64,000 nt of DNA from Solwaraspora sp. WMMD406. GTDB taxonomy: Bacteria; Actinomycetota; Actinomycetes; Mycobacteriales; Micromonosporaceae. Made by a program: the position numbers and the translations under genes. Location of the stretch: positions 4,092,001 through 4,156,000 of the forward strand of contig NZ_JARUBF010000001.1 of NCBI RefSeq assembly GCF_029626025.1, given 5' to 3'. Below the pieces are notes generated by a model that saw only the letters and a list, made by a program, of their open reading frames with translations, did not search any database and was not told where the DNA came from. Shown piece after piece: positions 36,634-46,581 of this stretch. Each line of letters opens with the position of its first letter. Position 1 is the stretch's first letter.

Positions 36634-37989
36634 CTATCCCATGAATCCGCGAATGAAGCCGTACAGGCCCAGCACCTGCAGCATCAGCGGCACCGCCACG
36701 GCCGCCGCGAGGGTGTGCGCGAGATCGGCCGCCCGCCCCCAGTACGGCACGAACCGACGGCCCGGTACGTAGTGGGCCGCCGCGACCAGTCCGGCGACCC
36801 CGGCGACCAGTGCCCCGGCGACGACCAGATCGCCGACCGGTCCGAACCGGAGCGTCAGGTGCGCCAGCACCAACACCACACCGACGCTGCCGGGCACCGC
36901 CGCCGCCAGCCGCTGCCAGCGGGCCCGCAACACCAGCGCGTGCAGCAGCAGCCGCAGCGTCAACACGACGGTCAACGCGAACGTCCACCAGTCCCGGCTG
37001 CCGGCGAGGACCACCAGACATCCGCCTTCGACCACCCCGGCCGCCAGGTAGAGCCAGTTGAGGAACACGTCGGCGCGGGCCACCCGGTCGCGGACCCCGG
37101 CGTCCGGCAGCGGGTCGACGTCCTCGGCCAGTTGGCCAGCATGGGTGGGCAGCATCGGCATCCGCAACCCGGCCAGCCGGAACGCCGTGGCCGGCAGCAG
37201 CGAGTTGGTCACCACCGTGGTCACCGCCACGATCGCGGCGGCCCCGGCCGCCGCGGTGCCGGCGAGCAGCGCCGCCCCGCCGACGGCGGCCAGCGTTCCA
37301 CCCAGACAGGCGGCGCTGAACACCGGCGCGGACCGTCCGCCGACCGCCGGGACGGCGATCAGGCTGGCCGCCACCACGGTCAGAGCGGCCAGCAGCACCG
37401 CGCCGGCCGGGTCGGGCGCGAACCAGGTCACCCCGGTGCCGGCGGCGGCGCAGCCGGCGACCGCCAGCACCGCGGCGGCCCCCGGGTGCACCGGAGCGCG
37501 GGCCACGCCGGCCGCCGCGCCCAGCAACACCACGCCGGTGACCAGCAGTCCGACGCCGCCGGCCGGCCCGGTGCCGGCGAGCATCACCAGCAGGCCGACG
37601 AGCGCGACCCCGGCCCAGCTCAGCAGCAGGGCTCTGGTCCACTCCGGCCGCCAAGTGTCGGTGCGGTCGGCCATCGTGGTGACGACGCCGTCGACCATGT
37701 CGTCGAAGTGCACCGTCGGGATCTCGGCGTAGTAGGGCCGCAGATGCAGCTGCTCGCCGTCGAGTACTCCGGCGTCGCGCAGGGTCTGCTCACCGTCGAG
37801 CCGGGTCCCGTCGAGGCGTTGCAACACCCATCCGCCGTGCGGCAGTCCCGCCTCGGCCAGATCCGCGCCGCCGAGGCGTACGACTGTCGGCAGCAGCTCG
37901 GCGATCTCGACGTCGGTCGGTACCGCGAGCTCGATCCGCCCGGCGGGCACCTGTACGGTCAGCCGGCACAGGGTGTCGACGTCTGCCAC
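36634..37989 (-). CDS. eccD: Type VII secretion integral membrane protein EccD
   Basis: A 451-aa protein that forms the membrane pore of the ESX complex. Residues about 1-90 are a ubiquitin-like domain (CRLTVQVPAGRIELAVP, ending 'LHLRPYY'), followed by 11 hydrophobic segments from residue about 120. These are standard EccD features. A GTG at 37989 is chosen with GGAAAGG ten bases upstream; a nearby ATG is out of frame. It is divergent from eccC across a 151-bp region with a palindrome at 38075. Confidence 0.92.
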   Translation of the reverse strand: MADVDTLCRLTVQVPAGRIELAVPTDVEIAELLPTVVRLGGADLAEAGLPHGGWVLQRLDGTRLDGEQTLRDAGVLDGEQLHLRPYYAEIPTVHFDDMVDGVVTTMADRTDTWRPEWTRALLLSWAGVALVGLLVMLAGTGPAGGVGLLVTGVVLLGAAAGVARAPVHPGAAAVLAVAGCAAAGTGVTWFAPDPAGAVLLAALTVVAASLIAVPAVGGRSAPVFSAACLGGTLAAVGGAALLAGTAAAGAAAIVAVTTVVTNSLLPATAFRLAGLRMPMLPTHAGQLAEDVDPLPDAGVRDRVARADVFLNWLYLAAGVVEGGCLVVLAGSRDWWTFALTVVLTLRLLLHALVLRARWQRLAAAVPGSVGVVLVLAHLTLRFGPVGDLVVAGALVAGVAGLVAAAHYVPGRRFVPYWGRAADLAHTLAAAVAVPLMLQVLGLYGFIRGFMG

Positions 37990-38074
37990 CAGGGGTACGC
38001 CTTTCCATGGACCGTGCCGCCACCACACTGGATAGTGCGCTGCTCGTGGTCCTGTCCACTTCGCGGCAGGGAGA

Positions 38075-38090
38075 CTGGGTGAAACCCCAG
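38075..38090 (+). promoter_or_regulatory. Candidate shared operator, site B
   Basis: CTGGGTGAAACCCCAG has exact 5-bp arms (CTGGG/CCCAG) and matches 13 of 16 positions of the CTVGGGAWWTCCCBAG consensus. It lies between the divergent eccD and eccC genes, 51 bases before eccC. Confidence 0.5.
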
Positions 38091-38140
38091 ACAATCGTCG
38101 CTTCCTGGCCCGCCGGCCGCCGGCCGGCCAGGATGGCGCG

Positions 38141-41100
38141 GTGAGTACGCTGCTGATCCGCCGGCAGCCACGGCCGGCCGGTCCGGAGGCCGTCCAGGGC
38201 GACATGACCCTCCAGGAACCGCCGGAGCTGCCCGAACCGGTGAGCGGGCTGGCGCAGATGCTGACGTACCTGCCGATGGCGCTCGCCTCCCTCGGCATGG
38301 TGATCATCTTCCTGCGGCCGGTCGGGCACGGCGGCGGTGGCCTCACCGTGTTCGCCATCGGACTGATGCTGATCGCGGCCCTGGCCATGGTCCTCAGCCA
38401 GGTGGTGCGCACAGCCGGCGACCGCAAGCGGCAGCTGCGCGGAGAACGCCGTGACTACCTCGGCTACCTGGGCCGGGTCCGACGTCAGGTACGGGCGGCG
38501 GTGGCCAGCCACCACCGGGCGCAGGCCTGGCGGCACCCGGACCCGTCGGCGCTGCCCGGCTTCATCGGCACCTCCCGGATGTGGGAACGCCGACCCGGCC
38601 ACGACGACTTCGCCGAGGTCCGGATCGCCACCGGGGTGCAGGAACTCGGGCTGCGTTTCCACCCGTTGCACACCAAACCGGTGGAGAACCTGGAGCCGTT
38701 GTCGGCGCACGCGCTGCGCCGGTTCGTCGAGGCGTACCGCACCGTCCCGGACCAGCCGATCGCCGTACCGCTGAACCGGTACGCGCGGGTCCTGCTGCAC
38801 GGTGACCGGTCGGTCGCGGTCGGCCTGGTCCGCGCGGTCCTCGCCGAACTCGCGGTGTTCCACGCCCCGGACGAGCTGCGGATCGTCGTGGTCGCCGCCG
38901 GTGCCGTGCGACAGCGCTGGGAATGGGTCAAGTGGCTGCCGCACGCCCTGCATCCCACCGACGACGACGGCGCCGGACCGGTTCGGCTGTTCACCGACCA
39001 CGTCGCCGACCTGGAACGGTTGCTCGGCGACGAACTGGCCACCCGGCCGGGATTCACCCCGGCGGCGACCGCGACGGCCGAGGAGCCGTACACCGTGGTG
39101 CTGCTCGACGGTGTCGAGGTTCCCGACACCAGCCGGATCCTGCTGGACGGCTACCGGGGGGTCACCGTGCTGGACCTGGCCGGCGCGCTGCCCTGGCGTA
39201 CCTCGACGCAGACGCTGTGGCTGCGGATCTCCGCCGACCAGGTGGAGACGGTCACCGCCGCGCCGGACCAGTCGGAACGGGTGACCGTCCTGGGCCGGCC
39301 GGTGCGGCTGGGCTCGGTCGTCGCCCGTACGGTGGCGACCGGTTTGGCGCCGCTGCGTCTCGGCGGCGGAGCGGAAGCCGGCGAGGCGCTGACCGCCGAC
39401 GTCGAACTGACCGCCATGCTCGGCATCGCCGACCTCAACCGGCACGCCCCGGCCGACCTGTGGCACCGCTGGCCGGCGGACCGACAGCTGCGGGTGCCGC
39501 TGGGTGTGTCGGCCGACGGGCGCACCGTCGAACTCGACATCAAGGAGTCGGCGCGCGGCGGCATGGGCCCGCACGGGTTGCTGATCGGTGCCACCGGCTC
39601 CGGCAAGTCGGAGCTGCTGCGCACCCTGGTGCTGGCGTTGGCGCTGACCCATTCGTCGGAGTCGCTCAACCTGATCCTGGTCGACTTCAAGGGCGGTGCC
39701 ACCTTCCTCGGCCTGGACCAGCTGCCGCACACCTCGGCGGTGATCACCAACCTGGCCGACGAGGAGGCGCTCGTCGGCCGGATGGAGGACGCGCTCAACG
39801 GCGAGATCGTCCGCCGTCAGGAGCTGCTGCGCCGGGTGGGGGTCAGCTCGGCCGCCGAGTACGCCGCCCGCCGGGCCCGGACCGAACCCGACCTGGATCC
39901 GCTGCCCAGCCTGTTCGTGGTGGTCGACGAGTTCAGCGAGTTGCTGGCCGCGCACCGCGACTTCATCGACTTGTTCGTGATGATCGGACGGCTGGGCCGC
40001 AGCCTCGGGGTGCATCTGCTGCTCGCCTCGCAGCGTCTCGACGAGGGCCGGGTGCACCAACTGGAGTCGCACCTGTCGTACCGGATCGGGTTGCGGACGT
40101 TCTCGGCGATGGAGAGTCGTGGCGTGCTGGGCGTGCCGGACGCCTACGAACTGCCGTCGCAGCCCGGCAACGGTTTCCTGAAGACCGACGTGACGACGAT
40201 GGTGCGGTTCAAGGCCGCGTACGTCTCCGGCCGGTACCGCCCGGCCCGCCGGGCCGGCGTCGGCACCGGACCGACGACCCGGATCGTCGCGTACGGCAGC
40301 GGCTGGATCGAGCCCCCGGCTGGCGCCCGGCTGGCGGTGGCCGAGCCGACCGACACCGACACCGATGTCCGCGACGGTGACGCCGACGCGCCGTCGTTGT
40401 TGGAGATCGCGCTCGCCCGGCTGCGCGACAGCGGCCCACCGGCGCACCAGGTCTGGCTGCCGCCGCTGGGGGACCCGCCGGACCTCGACGACCTGCTGCC
40501 GCCGATCGCCGTCGATCCGCGCCGGGGGCTGACCTGGCGGCACCGGTTCGACCCGGCGCGGCTGGGGGCGCCGATCGGGATGGTGGACCGGCCGTTCGAC
40601 CAGCGCCGTGACCTGCTCGACGTGGACCTGTCCGGGGCGGGCGGGCACGTCGGGGTCGCCGGTGGCCCGCAGAGCGGCAAAAGCACCCTGCTGCGTACGT
40701 TGATCATGAGCATGGCGCTGTCGTACACCCCGGCCGAGGTGCAGTTCTACTGTCTGGACTTCGGCGGTGGTCTGCTGTCCGCGGTGGCCCGGCTGCCGCA
40801 CGTCGGCGGGGTGGCCGGCCGGCTGGACGGGGAACGGATCACCCGTACGCTCGCCGAGGTGCTGGAGGTGATGAGCCGCCGGGAACGGTTCTTCGCCACC
40901 GAAGGCATCGGCTCCATGGTCGACTTCCGCCGCCGCCGGGCCGCCGGGGAGTTCCCCGACGAAGCGCACGGCGACGTGTTCCTGGTCGTCGACGGGTGGG
41001 CCACCGTACGGCAGGATCTGATCGACTTGATGCCGGCTTTCAGCAGCATCGTGTCCCGGGGGCTGAGCTACGGCGTGCACCTGGTGGTGGCCGCCACCCG

Positions 41101-42136
41101 CTGGGGGGAGATCTCCACCAACCTGCGGGACCTGCTCGGCACCCGGTTGGAGCTGCGGCTCGGCGACGCGGTCGACTCGATGATCAACATGCGGATCGCG
41201 GAGACCGTCCCGAAGATCCCCGGCCGGGGCATCACCGAGACGAAACTGCATTTTCTGACCGCGCTGCCCCGCCTGTCACACCTGGTCACCGACCGTGCCG
41301 ATCCCGGCGACGCGGTGTCCGGCACCGTCGACGCGGTGGTGGCGGCCTGGCCCGGCCAACGGGCCCCGACGGTACGGATGCTGCCCGTGGTGCTCGCCGC
41401 CGACCGGCTGCCACCCGCCGACGGCACACTGCGGGTGCCGCTGGGCTGGGAGGGGCAGACACTCGGCGTGCAGTGGCACGACTTCGAGGAGACGCCGCAC
41501 CTGGTCGTCGCCGGCGACGCGGAGACCGGCAAGACCAACCTGCTCAAGCTGGTCATCGCGGCGGTCACCGCCCGCTACACCCCGGACGAGGCGCGGATCA
41601 TGGCCGTCGACGTACGCCGTGGCCTGTACGACGCGATCCCCACCGACCATCAACTCGGGTACGGGGTCTCCGCCTCGGCGATCAAACAGATGGTCGAGTC
41701 GGTGGCCCGGGCGATGCGCCAACGGCTGCCGGACTCCACCATCACCCCGGCCCAGTTGCGCCGCCGCGACTGGTGGCAGGGCCCCGAGCTGTACCTGGTG
41801 ATCGACGACTACGACATGGTCTCGGGCGCGAGCGGGCCCAGCCCGTTCGCCCCGTTGCTGGAGTTCCTCGCCCAGGGCACCGAACTGGGCCTGCACCTGG
41901 TGGTGTCGCGCAGCGCGAACGGGTTGTCCCGGGCGTTGATGGATCCGCTGCTGCGGACCCTGCTGGAGGTGAACAGCCCGGCGCTGCTGCTGTCCTGCCC
42001 GCCGTCGGAAGGGGTGCTGTTCAACAACGTCCGGCCCCGGGTGCTGCCCACCGGCCGGGCCCAGCACATCACCCGTCGGCGACTGACGGAGGTACAGACC
42101 GCCCTGATCGAGCCGGATACCGCCGCGCTGCCGTAG
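38141..42136 (+). CDS. eccC: Type VII secretion ATPase EccC (EccCa-EccCb fused)
   Basis: A 1331-aa motor of the ESX complex. Two N-terminal membrane helices (LTYLPMALASLGMVIIFL and FAIGLMLIAALAMVLSQVV) are followed by three FtsK/SpoIIIE-type ATPase domains. Walker A motifs are GATGSGKS (about residue 484), GGPQSGKS (about 841) and GDAETGKT (about 1124); Walker B of the first is LFVVVDEFSELL. The first domain is the active ATPase and the others bind substrates in known EccC proteins. GTG 38141 is chosen; an ATG just upstream (38133) opens only two codons. This is the complete single-chain form. The gene converges on the next with only a tandem repeat between. Confidence 0.95.
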   Translation: MSTLLIRRQPRPAGPEAVQGDMTLQEPPELPEPVSGLAQMLTYLPMALASLGMVIIFLRPVGHGGGGLTVFAIGLMLIAALAMVLSQVVRTAGDRKRQLRGERRDYLGYLGRVRRQVRAAVASHHRAQAWRHPDPSALPGFIGTSRMWERRPGHDDFAEVRIATGVQELGLRFHPLHTKPVENLEPLSAHALRRFVEAYRTVPDQPIAVPLNRYARVLLHGDRSVAVGLVRAVLAELAVFHAPDELRIVVVAAGAVRQRWEWVKWLPHALHPTDDDGAGPVRLFTDHVADLERLLGDELATRPGFTPAATATAEEPYTVVLLDGVEVPDTSRILLDGYRGVTVLDLAGALPWRTSTQTLWLRISADQVETVTAAPDQSERVTVLGRPVRLGSVVARTVATGLAPLRLGGGAEAGEALTADVELTAMLGIADLNRHAPADLWHRWPADRQLRVPLGVSADGRTVELDIKESARGGMGPHGLLIGATGSGKSELLRTLVLALALTHSSESLNLILVDFKGGATFLGLDQLPHTSAVITNLADEEALVGRMEDALNGEIVRRQELLRRVGVSSAAEYAARRARTEPDLDPLPSLFVVVDEFSELLAAHRDFIDLFVMIGRLGRSLGVHLLLASQRLDEGRVHQLESHLSYRIGLRTFSAMESRGVLGVPDAYELPSQPGNGFLKTDVTTMVRFKAAYVSGRYRPARRAGVGTGPTTRIVAYGSGWIEPPAGARLAVAEPTDTDTDVRDGDADAPSLLEIALARLRDSGPPAHQVWLPPLGDPPDLDDLLPPIAVDPRRGLTWRHRFDPARLGAPIGMVDRPFDQRRDLLDVDLSGAGGHVGVAGGPQSGKSTLLRTLIMSMALSYTPAEVQFYCLDFGGGLLSAVARLPHVGGVAGRLDGERITRTLAEVLEVMSRRERFFATEGIGSMVDFRRRRAAGEFPDEAHGDVFLVVDGWATVRQDLIDLMPAFSSIVSRGLSYGVHLVVAATRWGEISTNLRDLLGTRLELRLGDAVDSMINMRIAETVPKIPGRGITETKLHFLTALPRLSHLVTDRADPGDAVSGTVDAVVAAWPGQRAPTVRMLPVVLAADRLPPADGTLRVPLGWEGQTLGVQWHDFEETPHLVVAGDAETGKTNLLKLVIAAVTARYTPDEARIMAVDVRRGLYDAIPTDHQLGYGVSASAIKQMVESVARAMRQRLPDSTITPAQLRRRDWWQGPELYLVIDDYDMVSGASGPSPFAPLLEFLAQGTELGLHLVVSRSANGLSRALMDPLLRTLLEVNSPALLLSCPPSEGVLFNNVRPRVLPTGRAQHITRRRLTEVQTALIEPDTAALP

Positions 42137-42149
42137 CGCCGTCGGTCAG

Positions 42150-42221
42150 CTGCCGTGCGCTGTCCGGCTGCCGTGCGCTGTCCGGCTGCCGTGCGCTGTC
42201 CGGCTGCCGTGCGCTGTCCGG
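42150..42221. repeat. 18-bp tandem repeat, four perfect copies, between convergent stops
   Basis: CTGCCGTGCGCTGTCCGG is repeated exactly at 42150, 42168, 42186 and 42204, filling 72 of the 85 bases between the eccC stop (42136) and the stop of the AAA gene (42222). There are no spacers, so it is not a CRISPR array. Copies are identical, indicating recent expansion. Confidence 0.95.
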
Positions 42222-45200
42222 TCAGGCGACCCCGACCCGCTGTGGCAGGTCGTCGGGGAGCAGCAGCCGCATCTCGGCGACCCCGGCGGCGGGCTGGCCG
42301 AGCAGCCGGCCGGCCTGCCGGGTGACCATCGCCTGCAGCACGGTACGCGCGTACCGGGCGTTGCCGAACGTCTCGGTACGGGGCACGGCGGCGAAGTGCG
42401 ACCGCAACGCCTCCCGGGTCCGCGGGTGGCATTCGTAGCCGTCCTCGGCCGCCGCCCGCTCCACGATCGTCACCAGTTCGTCGTCGGAATAGCTGTCGAA
42501 GGTGATGGTACGGCTGAACCGGGACGCCAGACCCGGGTTGGAGGCCAGGAACAGCCGCATCTGTCCGGTGTAGCCGGCGACGATCACCACGGTGTCGTCG
42601 CGGTGGTCCTCCATCAACTTCAGCAGGGTGTCCACCGCCTCCTGCCCGAAGTCGTTGGTGGCACCGCCGGACGGGGTCAACGTGTACGCCTCGTCGACGA
42701 ACAGCACCCCACCCCGGGCCCGTTCGAACGCCTCCTGGGTCAGCTGCGCGGTCTGCCCGACGTAGCGACCGACGATGTCCGCCCGGGCCACCTCCACCAG
42801 CTGACCGGTGCGCAGCAGGCCCAACGACGCCAGCAACTCCCCGTATAGCCGGGCCACGGTCGTCTTGCCGGTGCCCGGCGGCCCGGCGAACACCAGGTGG
42901 TTGTCGATCGACATGGCCGGCAGCCCGGCGGCCCGGCGCATCCGCGCGGCGGCCAGCAGGTTGACCAGGTCCTCCACCGCGTCCTTGACGCCCTGCAGGC
43001 CGATCATCCCGCGTAGCCGCTCCACCGGCCCCGGCCCGTCGCCCGGCGCACCCGCCCGGTCGCCCGGCCCGCCGACGACTCCGTCCGCGACGTCGGCCGG
43101 CAGCAGCGTGGTCAACTCCTCGCCGTCGACGTCGGGCTGGGCGGCGAGCCGGCCGGCCTGCCGGTCCACCATCTCCTCGAAGGTACGCCGGGCGGTCCGC
43201 CCGTTGCCGAAGGTCCGGTCCCGGGGCATCCGGTCGAAGTGGCCGGTGAGCGCTTCGGCGGTACCCGGGCCGAGCTGGTAGCGGTGGGCGGCGGCGAGCC
43301 GGGCCACGATCGTCACCATCTCCTCGGACGTGTAGTCGTCGAACTCGATTGTCCGGCTGAACCGCGACGCCAGGCCGGGGTTGGACGCCGCGAACCGGCG
43401 CATGTCGTCGGAGTAGCCGGCGGCGATCACCACGACGTCGTCGCGGTGGTCCTCCATCAACTTCACCAGGGTGTCCACCGCCTCCCGGCCGAAGTCGTGG
43501 CCACCGGACACCTGGGCGGTCAGGGTGTATGCCTCGTCGATGAACAACACCCCGCCGAGCGCCGAGGTGAACACCTCGGTGGTCTTGATGGCCGTCCCGC
43601 CGATCACCTGGGCCACCAGGTCACCCCGGCCGACCTCGACCAGGTGCCCGCTGCGCAGCACCCCTAGTTCGGCGAGGATCCCGCCGTACAGCCGGGCCAC
43701 AGTGGTCTTGCCGGTGCCCGGCGGCCCGGCGAAGATCGCGTGCCGACTCATCGGCGGCACCGGCAGCCCGGCGGCCCGCCGCCGCTGCGCCATCCGGTTG
43801 AGGTCGACCAGACTGGTCAACTGCCGCTTCACGGTCGGCAGCCCGACCATCGTCTGGAGCTGCCGCAGCGGGCTGTCGTCCGAAGCCGGGTCGACGTCGG
43901 AGCCGACGTCGGCACCGTCGGCCGCCAGCGCCGAATCGTTGTCCCGGTCCACCGTGTTGTCCGACGACACCCGGGCCGCCAGGTCGGACCGCCGCAGCCC
44001 GGCACCCCGGTTGCCGGTGAGCTGGCAGTCGGTCAACGTCACCGGTTCGGCGCTGTCCACCCGGATCCCGTCGCCGTGGTTGCCGTCGACCACACAGCCG
44101 GTGAGCGAAGCGCGGGCATGGTTGCCGACCTGCACGCCGTGCCGGCGGTTACGCAGCGAACGGGATCGGTCGGCGACCAAGTGCCCGTACTCCTCGGCCA
44201 GCAGGCCGTGGCCGCCCGAATCGCTCACCTCGCAGTCGGTGGCGGTCACCCGGGCCCGGCCACCGATCGAGATGCCGTGCTGGGCGGCGTCGCGGACCAC
44301 CAGCGCGCTGACGCGCGGATGCGCGCCGCCGGCCACCCGTACGCCGTCCGTGCCGCTGCCCACGATCTCGCCCCCTTCGAACCGGCCCTGTCCGCCGCCG
44401 TCGACCAGCAGACCGTGCCCGCCGGCGGCGGTGATCCGGCAGTCGCGCAGCAGCGGATTTGCCGAGTCGTCCACCCGTACTCCGACGCCGACGCTGCCGT
44501 CGACGGTGAGCCGGTGCAGCTGCGGGTTGGCCCGTTCGGTGAGCGCCACCGCAGCGGCCCCGGCCCGGCGGACCGTCAGGTCGGTCAGCACCGGCCCGGC
44601 GGCCCCCTTCACCAGCAGTCCGTCCAGGTGCGGCTCGGTGATCTCGCATCCGCTGAAGGTGCCTCGGGCCTGCTCGACGACGCAGATGCCGTAGCCGCCG
44701 GCGCGGTCCACCCGTACCCCGTCGAGGTGCGGATCGGTCACGTCGCCCAGGACGACACCGTGGCTGCGGGTGTCGCTGACCTGGCAGTCGGTCAGGGTCA
44801 CCCGGGACTTGCTGGTCACGTAGACGCCGACCGTGGTGTCTCGCACGGCGGTACGCCGGATCCGGGTCGTCGCCTGCTGCTCCAGGGCGATCGCCGGTTT
44901 GTCGGTGGCGGACACCTCGCAGTCCTCGATCAGCCCGCGTCCCTGGCCGTTGACGCAGACGCCGTTGCCGCGCGCGTCGCGCAGCACGCATCTGCGGACC
45001 GTCGGATCGCCGCGCTCGGCGATGACCAGGGCGGAGGTGCCGATGTGCTCGATGACGCAGTCTTCCAGGACACTGCCGGCTCCGGAGGTGTCGACCACGC
45101 CGGCGCCTTCGGGGTTGACCACCCGGCAGCCCCGCATGGCCACGGCACCGCGATCGGCGGCGAGTACGGCGGTCCAGCCGGCCCCGGTGACCTCGCAGTC

Positions 45201-45527
45201 GTCGGTCTCGGCCTGCCCGCGCAGCACCTCCAGGGTCGGGCGGTCCCGGTCCTGGCCGAGCAGGATCAGCCCGGAGAGTTTGACCGCCTCGCCGAGTACC
45301 CGGACGACGGACCCGGTCGGGGTGCTGAGCCGCACCGAGCCCCGGCCGTCGGCCGCGACGATGGTGACCACGGTGGTGATGGTGAGGCGCTCGTCGTACT
45401 GGCCGGGCGCGACGGTGATCAGGGCACCGGGGCGGGCGGCGCGAAGGGCCTCGGCGATCGTCCGGTGGCTTGCGGGGCGGGACGGGTCGACCGTCAGCAC
45501 CTGGCGCGTCACGCGGGCATCGTCCAT
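42222..45527 (-). CDS. Beta-helix protein with two EccA-like AAA+ ATPase domains
   Basis: A 1101-aa cytoplasmic ATPase. Residues about 15-530 are a right-handed parallel beta-helix made of about 20 rungs of the form 'GxxxxDCxVxxxxxxGVxV' (for example [18 protein letters not shown]). Two AAA+ domains of the CbxX/CfxQ family, the family of EccA, follow: Walker [16 protein letters not shown] near residues 597 and 880, with Walker [13 protein letters not shown] and [12 protein letters not shown]. The two are so similar that a duplication is likely. EccA handles ESX substrates; here the TPR arm usually found is replaced by a beta-helix, which may grasp secreted proteins. It is divergent from the WXG100 gene at 45831. 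Confidence 0.9.
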   Translation of the reverse strand: MDDARVTRQVLTVDPSRPASHRTIAEALRAARPGALITVAPGQYDERLTITTVVTIVAADGRGSVRLSTPTGSVVRVLGEAVKLSGLILLGQDRDRPTLEVLRGQAETDDCEVTGAGWTAVLAADRGAVAMRGCRVVNPEGAGVVDTSGAGSVLEDCVIEHIGTSALVIAERGDPTVRRCVLRDARGNGVCVNGQGRGLIEDCEVSATDKPAIALEQQATTRIRRTAVRDTTVGVYVTSKSRVTLTDCQVSDTRSHGVVLGDVTDPHLDGVRVDRAGGYGICVVEQARGTFSGCEITEPHLDGLLVKGAAGPVLTDLTVRRAGAAAVALTERANPQLHRLTVDGSVGVGVRVDDSANPLLRDCRITAAGGHGLLVDGGGQGRFEGGEIVGSGTDGVRVAGGAHPRVSALVVRDAAQHGISIGGRARVTATDCEVSDSGGHGLLAEEYGHLVADRSRSLRNRRHGVQVGNHARASLTGCVVDGNHGDGIRVDSAEPVTLTDCQLTGNRGAGLRRSDLAARVSSDNTVDRDNDSALAADGADVGSDVDPASDDSPLRQLQTMVGLPTVKRQLTSLVDLNRMAQRRRAAGLPVPPMSRHAIFAGPPGTGKTTVARLYGGILAELGVLRSGHLVEVGRGDLVAQVIGGTAIKTTEVFTSALGGVLFIDEAYTLTAQVSGGHDFGREAVDTLVKLMEDHRDDVVVIAAGYSDDMRRFAASNPGLASRFSRTIEFDDYTSEEMVTIVARLAAAHRYQLGPGTAEALTGHFDRMPRDRTFGNGRTARRTFEEMVDRQAGRLAAQPDVDGEELTTLLPADVADGVVGGPGDRAGAPGDGPGPVERLRGMIGLQGVKDAVEDLVNLLAAARMRRAAGLPAMSIDNHLVFAGPPGTGKTTVARLYGELLASLGLLRTGQLVEVARADIVGRYVGQTAQLTQEAFERARGGVLFVDEAYTLTPSGGATNDFGQEAVDTLLKLMEDHRDDTVVIVAGYTGQMRLFLASNPGLASRFSRTITFDSYSDDELVTIVERAAAEDGYECHPRTREALRSHFAAVPRTETFGNARYARTVLQAMVTRQAGRLLGQPAAGVAEMRLLLPDDLPQRVGVA

Positions 45528-45669
45528 CCCGTCGAATTGTCGTCATGGCCTGCGCGTGGGCCCGCGCGTGGTAGCCCGGCCTCGGGCTGGCCCGAGGGGG
45601 GCATGGCCGTCAGCTGAGCCATTGCGAGTTCACAGAGTACCGGCGGCGTCCGTCGGCACCGCCGCCGCG

Positions 45670-45697
45670 CTGACAAACCTGGGGTAGTCACTAGAAT
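45670..45697 (+). promoter_or_regulatory. Candidate sigma-70-type promoter of the WXG100 operon
   Basis: CTGACA (45670-45675) and TAGAAT (45692-45697) are separated by 16 bases, close to the -35/-10 consensus TTGACA-N17-TATAAT. The ATG of the first gene is 134 bases downstream. Operator site C (45679-45694) fills the spacer and overlaps the -10. Confidence 0.55.
45679..45694 (+). promoter_or_regulatory. Candidate shared operator, site C
   Basis: CTGGGGTAGTCACTAG matches 13 of 16 positions of CTVGGGAWWTCCCBAG. It lies within the promoter spacer of the operon that encodes the giant protein. Position over the -10 suggests repression or tight control; this is inference. Confidence 0.5.
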
Positions 45698-45830
45698 TAG
45701 CCGGCACGGCACGGCGTGGCCCTGGTTCTTTCGCGGGACCGGCCGTAGCGTCGCGACGAGGCGGGCTCCGCCCCGCCCGGCTTTCCAACTCACCCCGGCT
45801 CGGCGCGGGGTCCTGGGCGAAGGAGCGGCC

Positions 45831-46124
45831 ATGGCTGACATCCACGTCAACCACTCCGGTGTGAGTCAGGCGATCACGGACATGCAACAGGCCACCGTGC
45901 AGATGCAGAACGCCATGCAGCAGCTGCTGCAGGGCCTCACCCCGTTCGAGCGCACGTTCGAGGCCGATGGCTCCCGCCCGGAGTGGGACGCCTTCAAGCT
46001 CGCCGTGTCGCAGGCCGACGAGCGCATGCAGAGCACCTTTGGCAGAGGTGCTCTCGCGCTGGGTGACATGCAGCAGATCCACATCGACTCGGACCGCCGC
46101 AGCACCAACATCCTGGGCGGCTGA
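45831..46124 (+). CDS. WXG100-like small protein
   Basis: A 97-aa helical protein, the usual length of ESAT-6/CFP-10 family members. Two helices (VSQAITDMQQATVQMQNAMQ and FKLAVSQADERMQSTFGRG) flank RPEWDAFK, where W-D-A replaces the W-x-G turn. A second-helix W/Y-x-x-x-D/E export signal is not obvious. No cysteine. GAAGGAG lies upstream of ATG 45831. Its stop overlaps the next gene (TGATG). It heads the operon of the giant protein and is a likely secreted partner. Confidence 0.78.
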   Translation: MADIHVNHSGVSQAITDMQQATVQMQNAMQQLLQGLTPFERTFEADGSRPEWDAFKLAVSQADERMQSTFGRGALALGDMQQIHIDSDRRSTNILGG

Positions 46125-46525
46125 TGAGCTCCGCCTGGGAGTCGCAGATCCAGCAGGGCCTGGCCGAGGTCCGTCGCTACCAGGAGGATCTCCACCGGAT
46201 GCAGCGCTCCCTGCAGGAGCGCAGCGCTTCGGTGACCACCCCCGACCGGGCGATGACCGTGGTGGTCGGAGCCCAGGGCGAACTCAACGAGATCGTCTTC
46301 CAGGGGCAGGCCTACCGGTCGATGGCCGCCGCCGATCTCGCCAAGGCGATCGTCGGTGCCTACCAGCAGGCCCGCTCCCAGATGGCGGCGGAAACCGAGG
46401 AGGCGGTGCAGGCGTTCGTCGAGCGCGGCACCCGGATCCGTACCGGGATGACTGGCGGTAACCCGCTGGAGGACCTGCTCGCACCGATCCGTGACGCGGC
46501 CCGCCAGGCCGGCCGCGTCGACTGA
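46124..46525 (+). CDS. YbaB/EbfC-like protein of T7SS locus
   Basis: A 133-aa protein with a long N-terminal helix (QIQQGLAEVRRYQEDLHRMQ), a central beta-hairpin (RAMTVVVGAQGELNEIVF) and a further helix (ADLAKAIVGAYQQARSQMAA), the layout of YbaB/EbfC nucleoid-associated proteins. Such proteins are frequent next to actinobacterial WXG100 genes, where their function is unclear and may be chaperone-like instead of DNA binding. No cysteine. It overlaps the upstream WXG100-like gene by one base. Confidence 0.72.
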   Translation: MSSAWESQIQQGLAEVRRYQEDLHRMQRSLQERSASVTTPDRAMTVVVGAQGELNEIVFQGQAYRSMAAADLAKAIVGAYQQARSQMAAETEEAVQAFVERGTRIRTGMTGGNPLEDLLAPIRDAARQAGRVD

Positions 46526-46530
46526 GGACA

Positions 46531-46558
46531 AGACAGGTACCGACCAGACAGGTACCTT
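46531..46558. repeat. 15-bp tandem duplication after a stop codon
   Basis: AGACAGGTACCGACC at 46531-46545 is followed by a near-complete second copy to 46558. It begins six bases after the stop of the YbaB-like gene and precedes the next gene's ribosome site. Confidence 0.75.
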
Positions 46559-46581
46559 CGAGGATCGCCGGGGAGGCATCC

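Larger units (their letters stand above)
45528..45830. other. 303-bp divergent intergenic region
   Basis: No gene is seen here. The region holds an 8-bp-arm inverted repeat, CCTCGGGC at 45580-45587 and GCCCGAGG at 45590-45597 (two-base gap, able to form a terminator-like hairpin), a candidate promoter at 45670-45697 with operator site C, and a GGCGGG/CCCGCC hairpin near 45760-45778 in the leader of the + strand operon. Confidence 0.6.

Noticed and set aside
37790-41251. 1153-residue open frame on the - strand opposite eccC
   Set aside because: eccC has three Walker motifs and full EccC architecture; the opposite frame reads as Arg/Gln/His/Val low-complexity sequence.
42150-42221. CRISPR array
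   Set aside because: The repeats are only 18 bp, directly adjacent with no spacers, and no cas genes are present.
42137-45527. Classical single-domain EccA
   Set aside because: The N-terminus is a beta-helix and there are two AAA+ modules, so the plain name would mislead.
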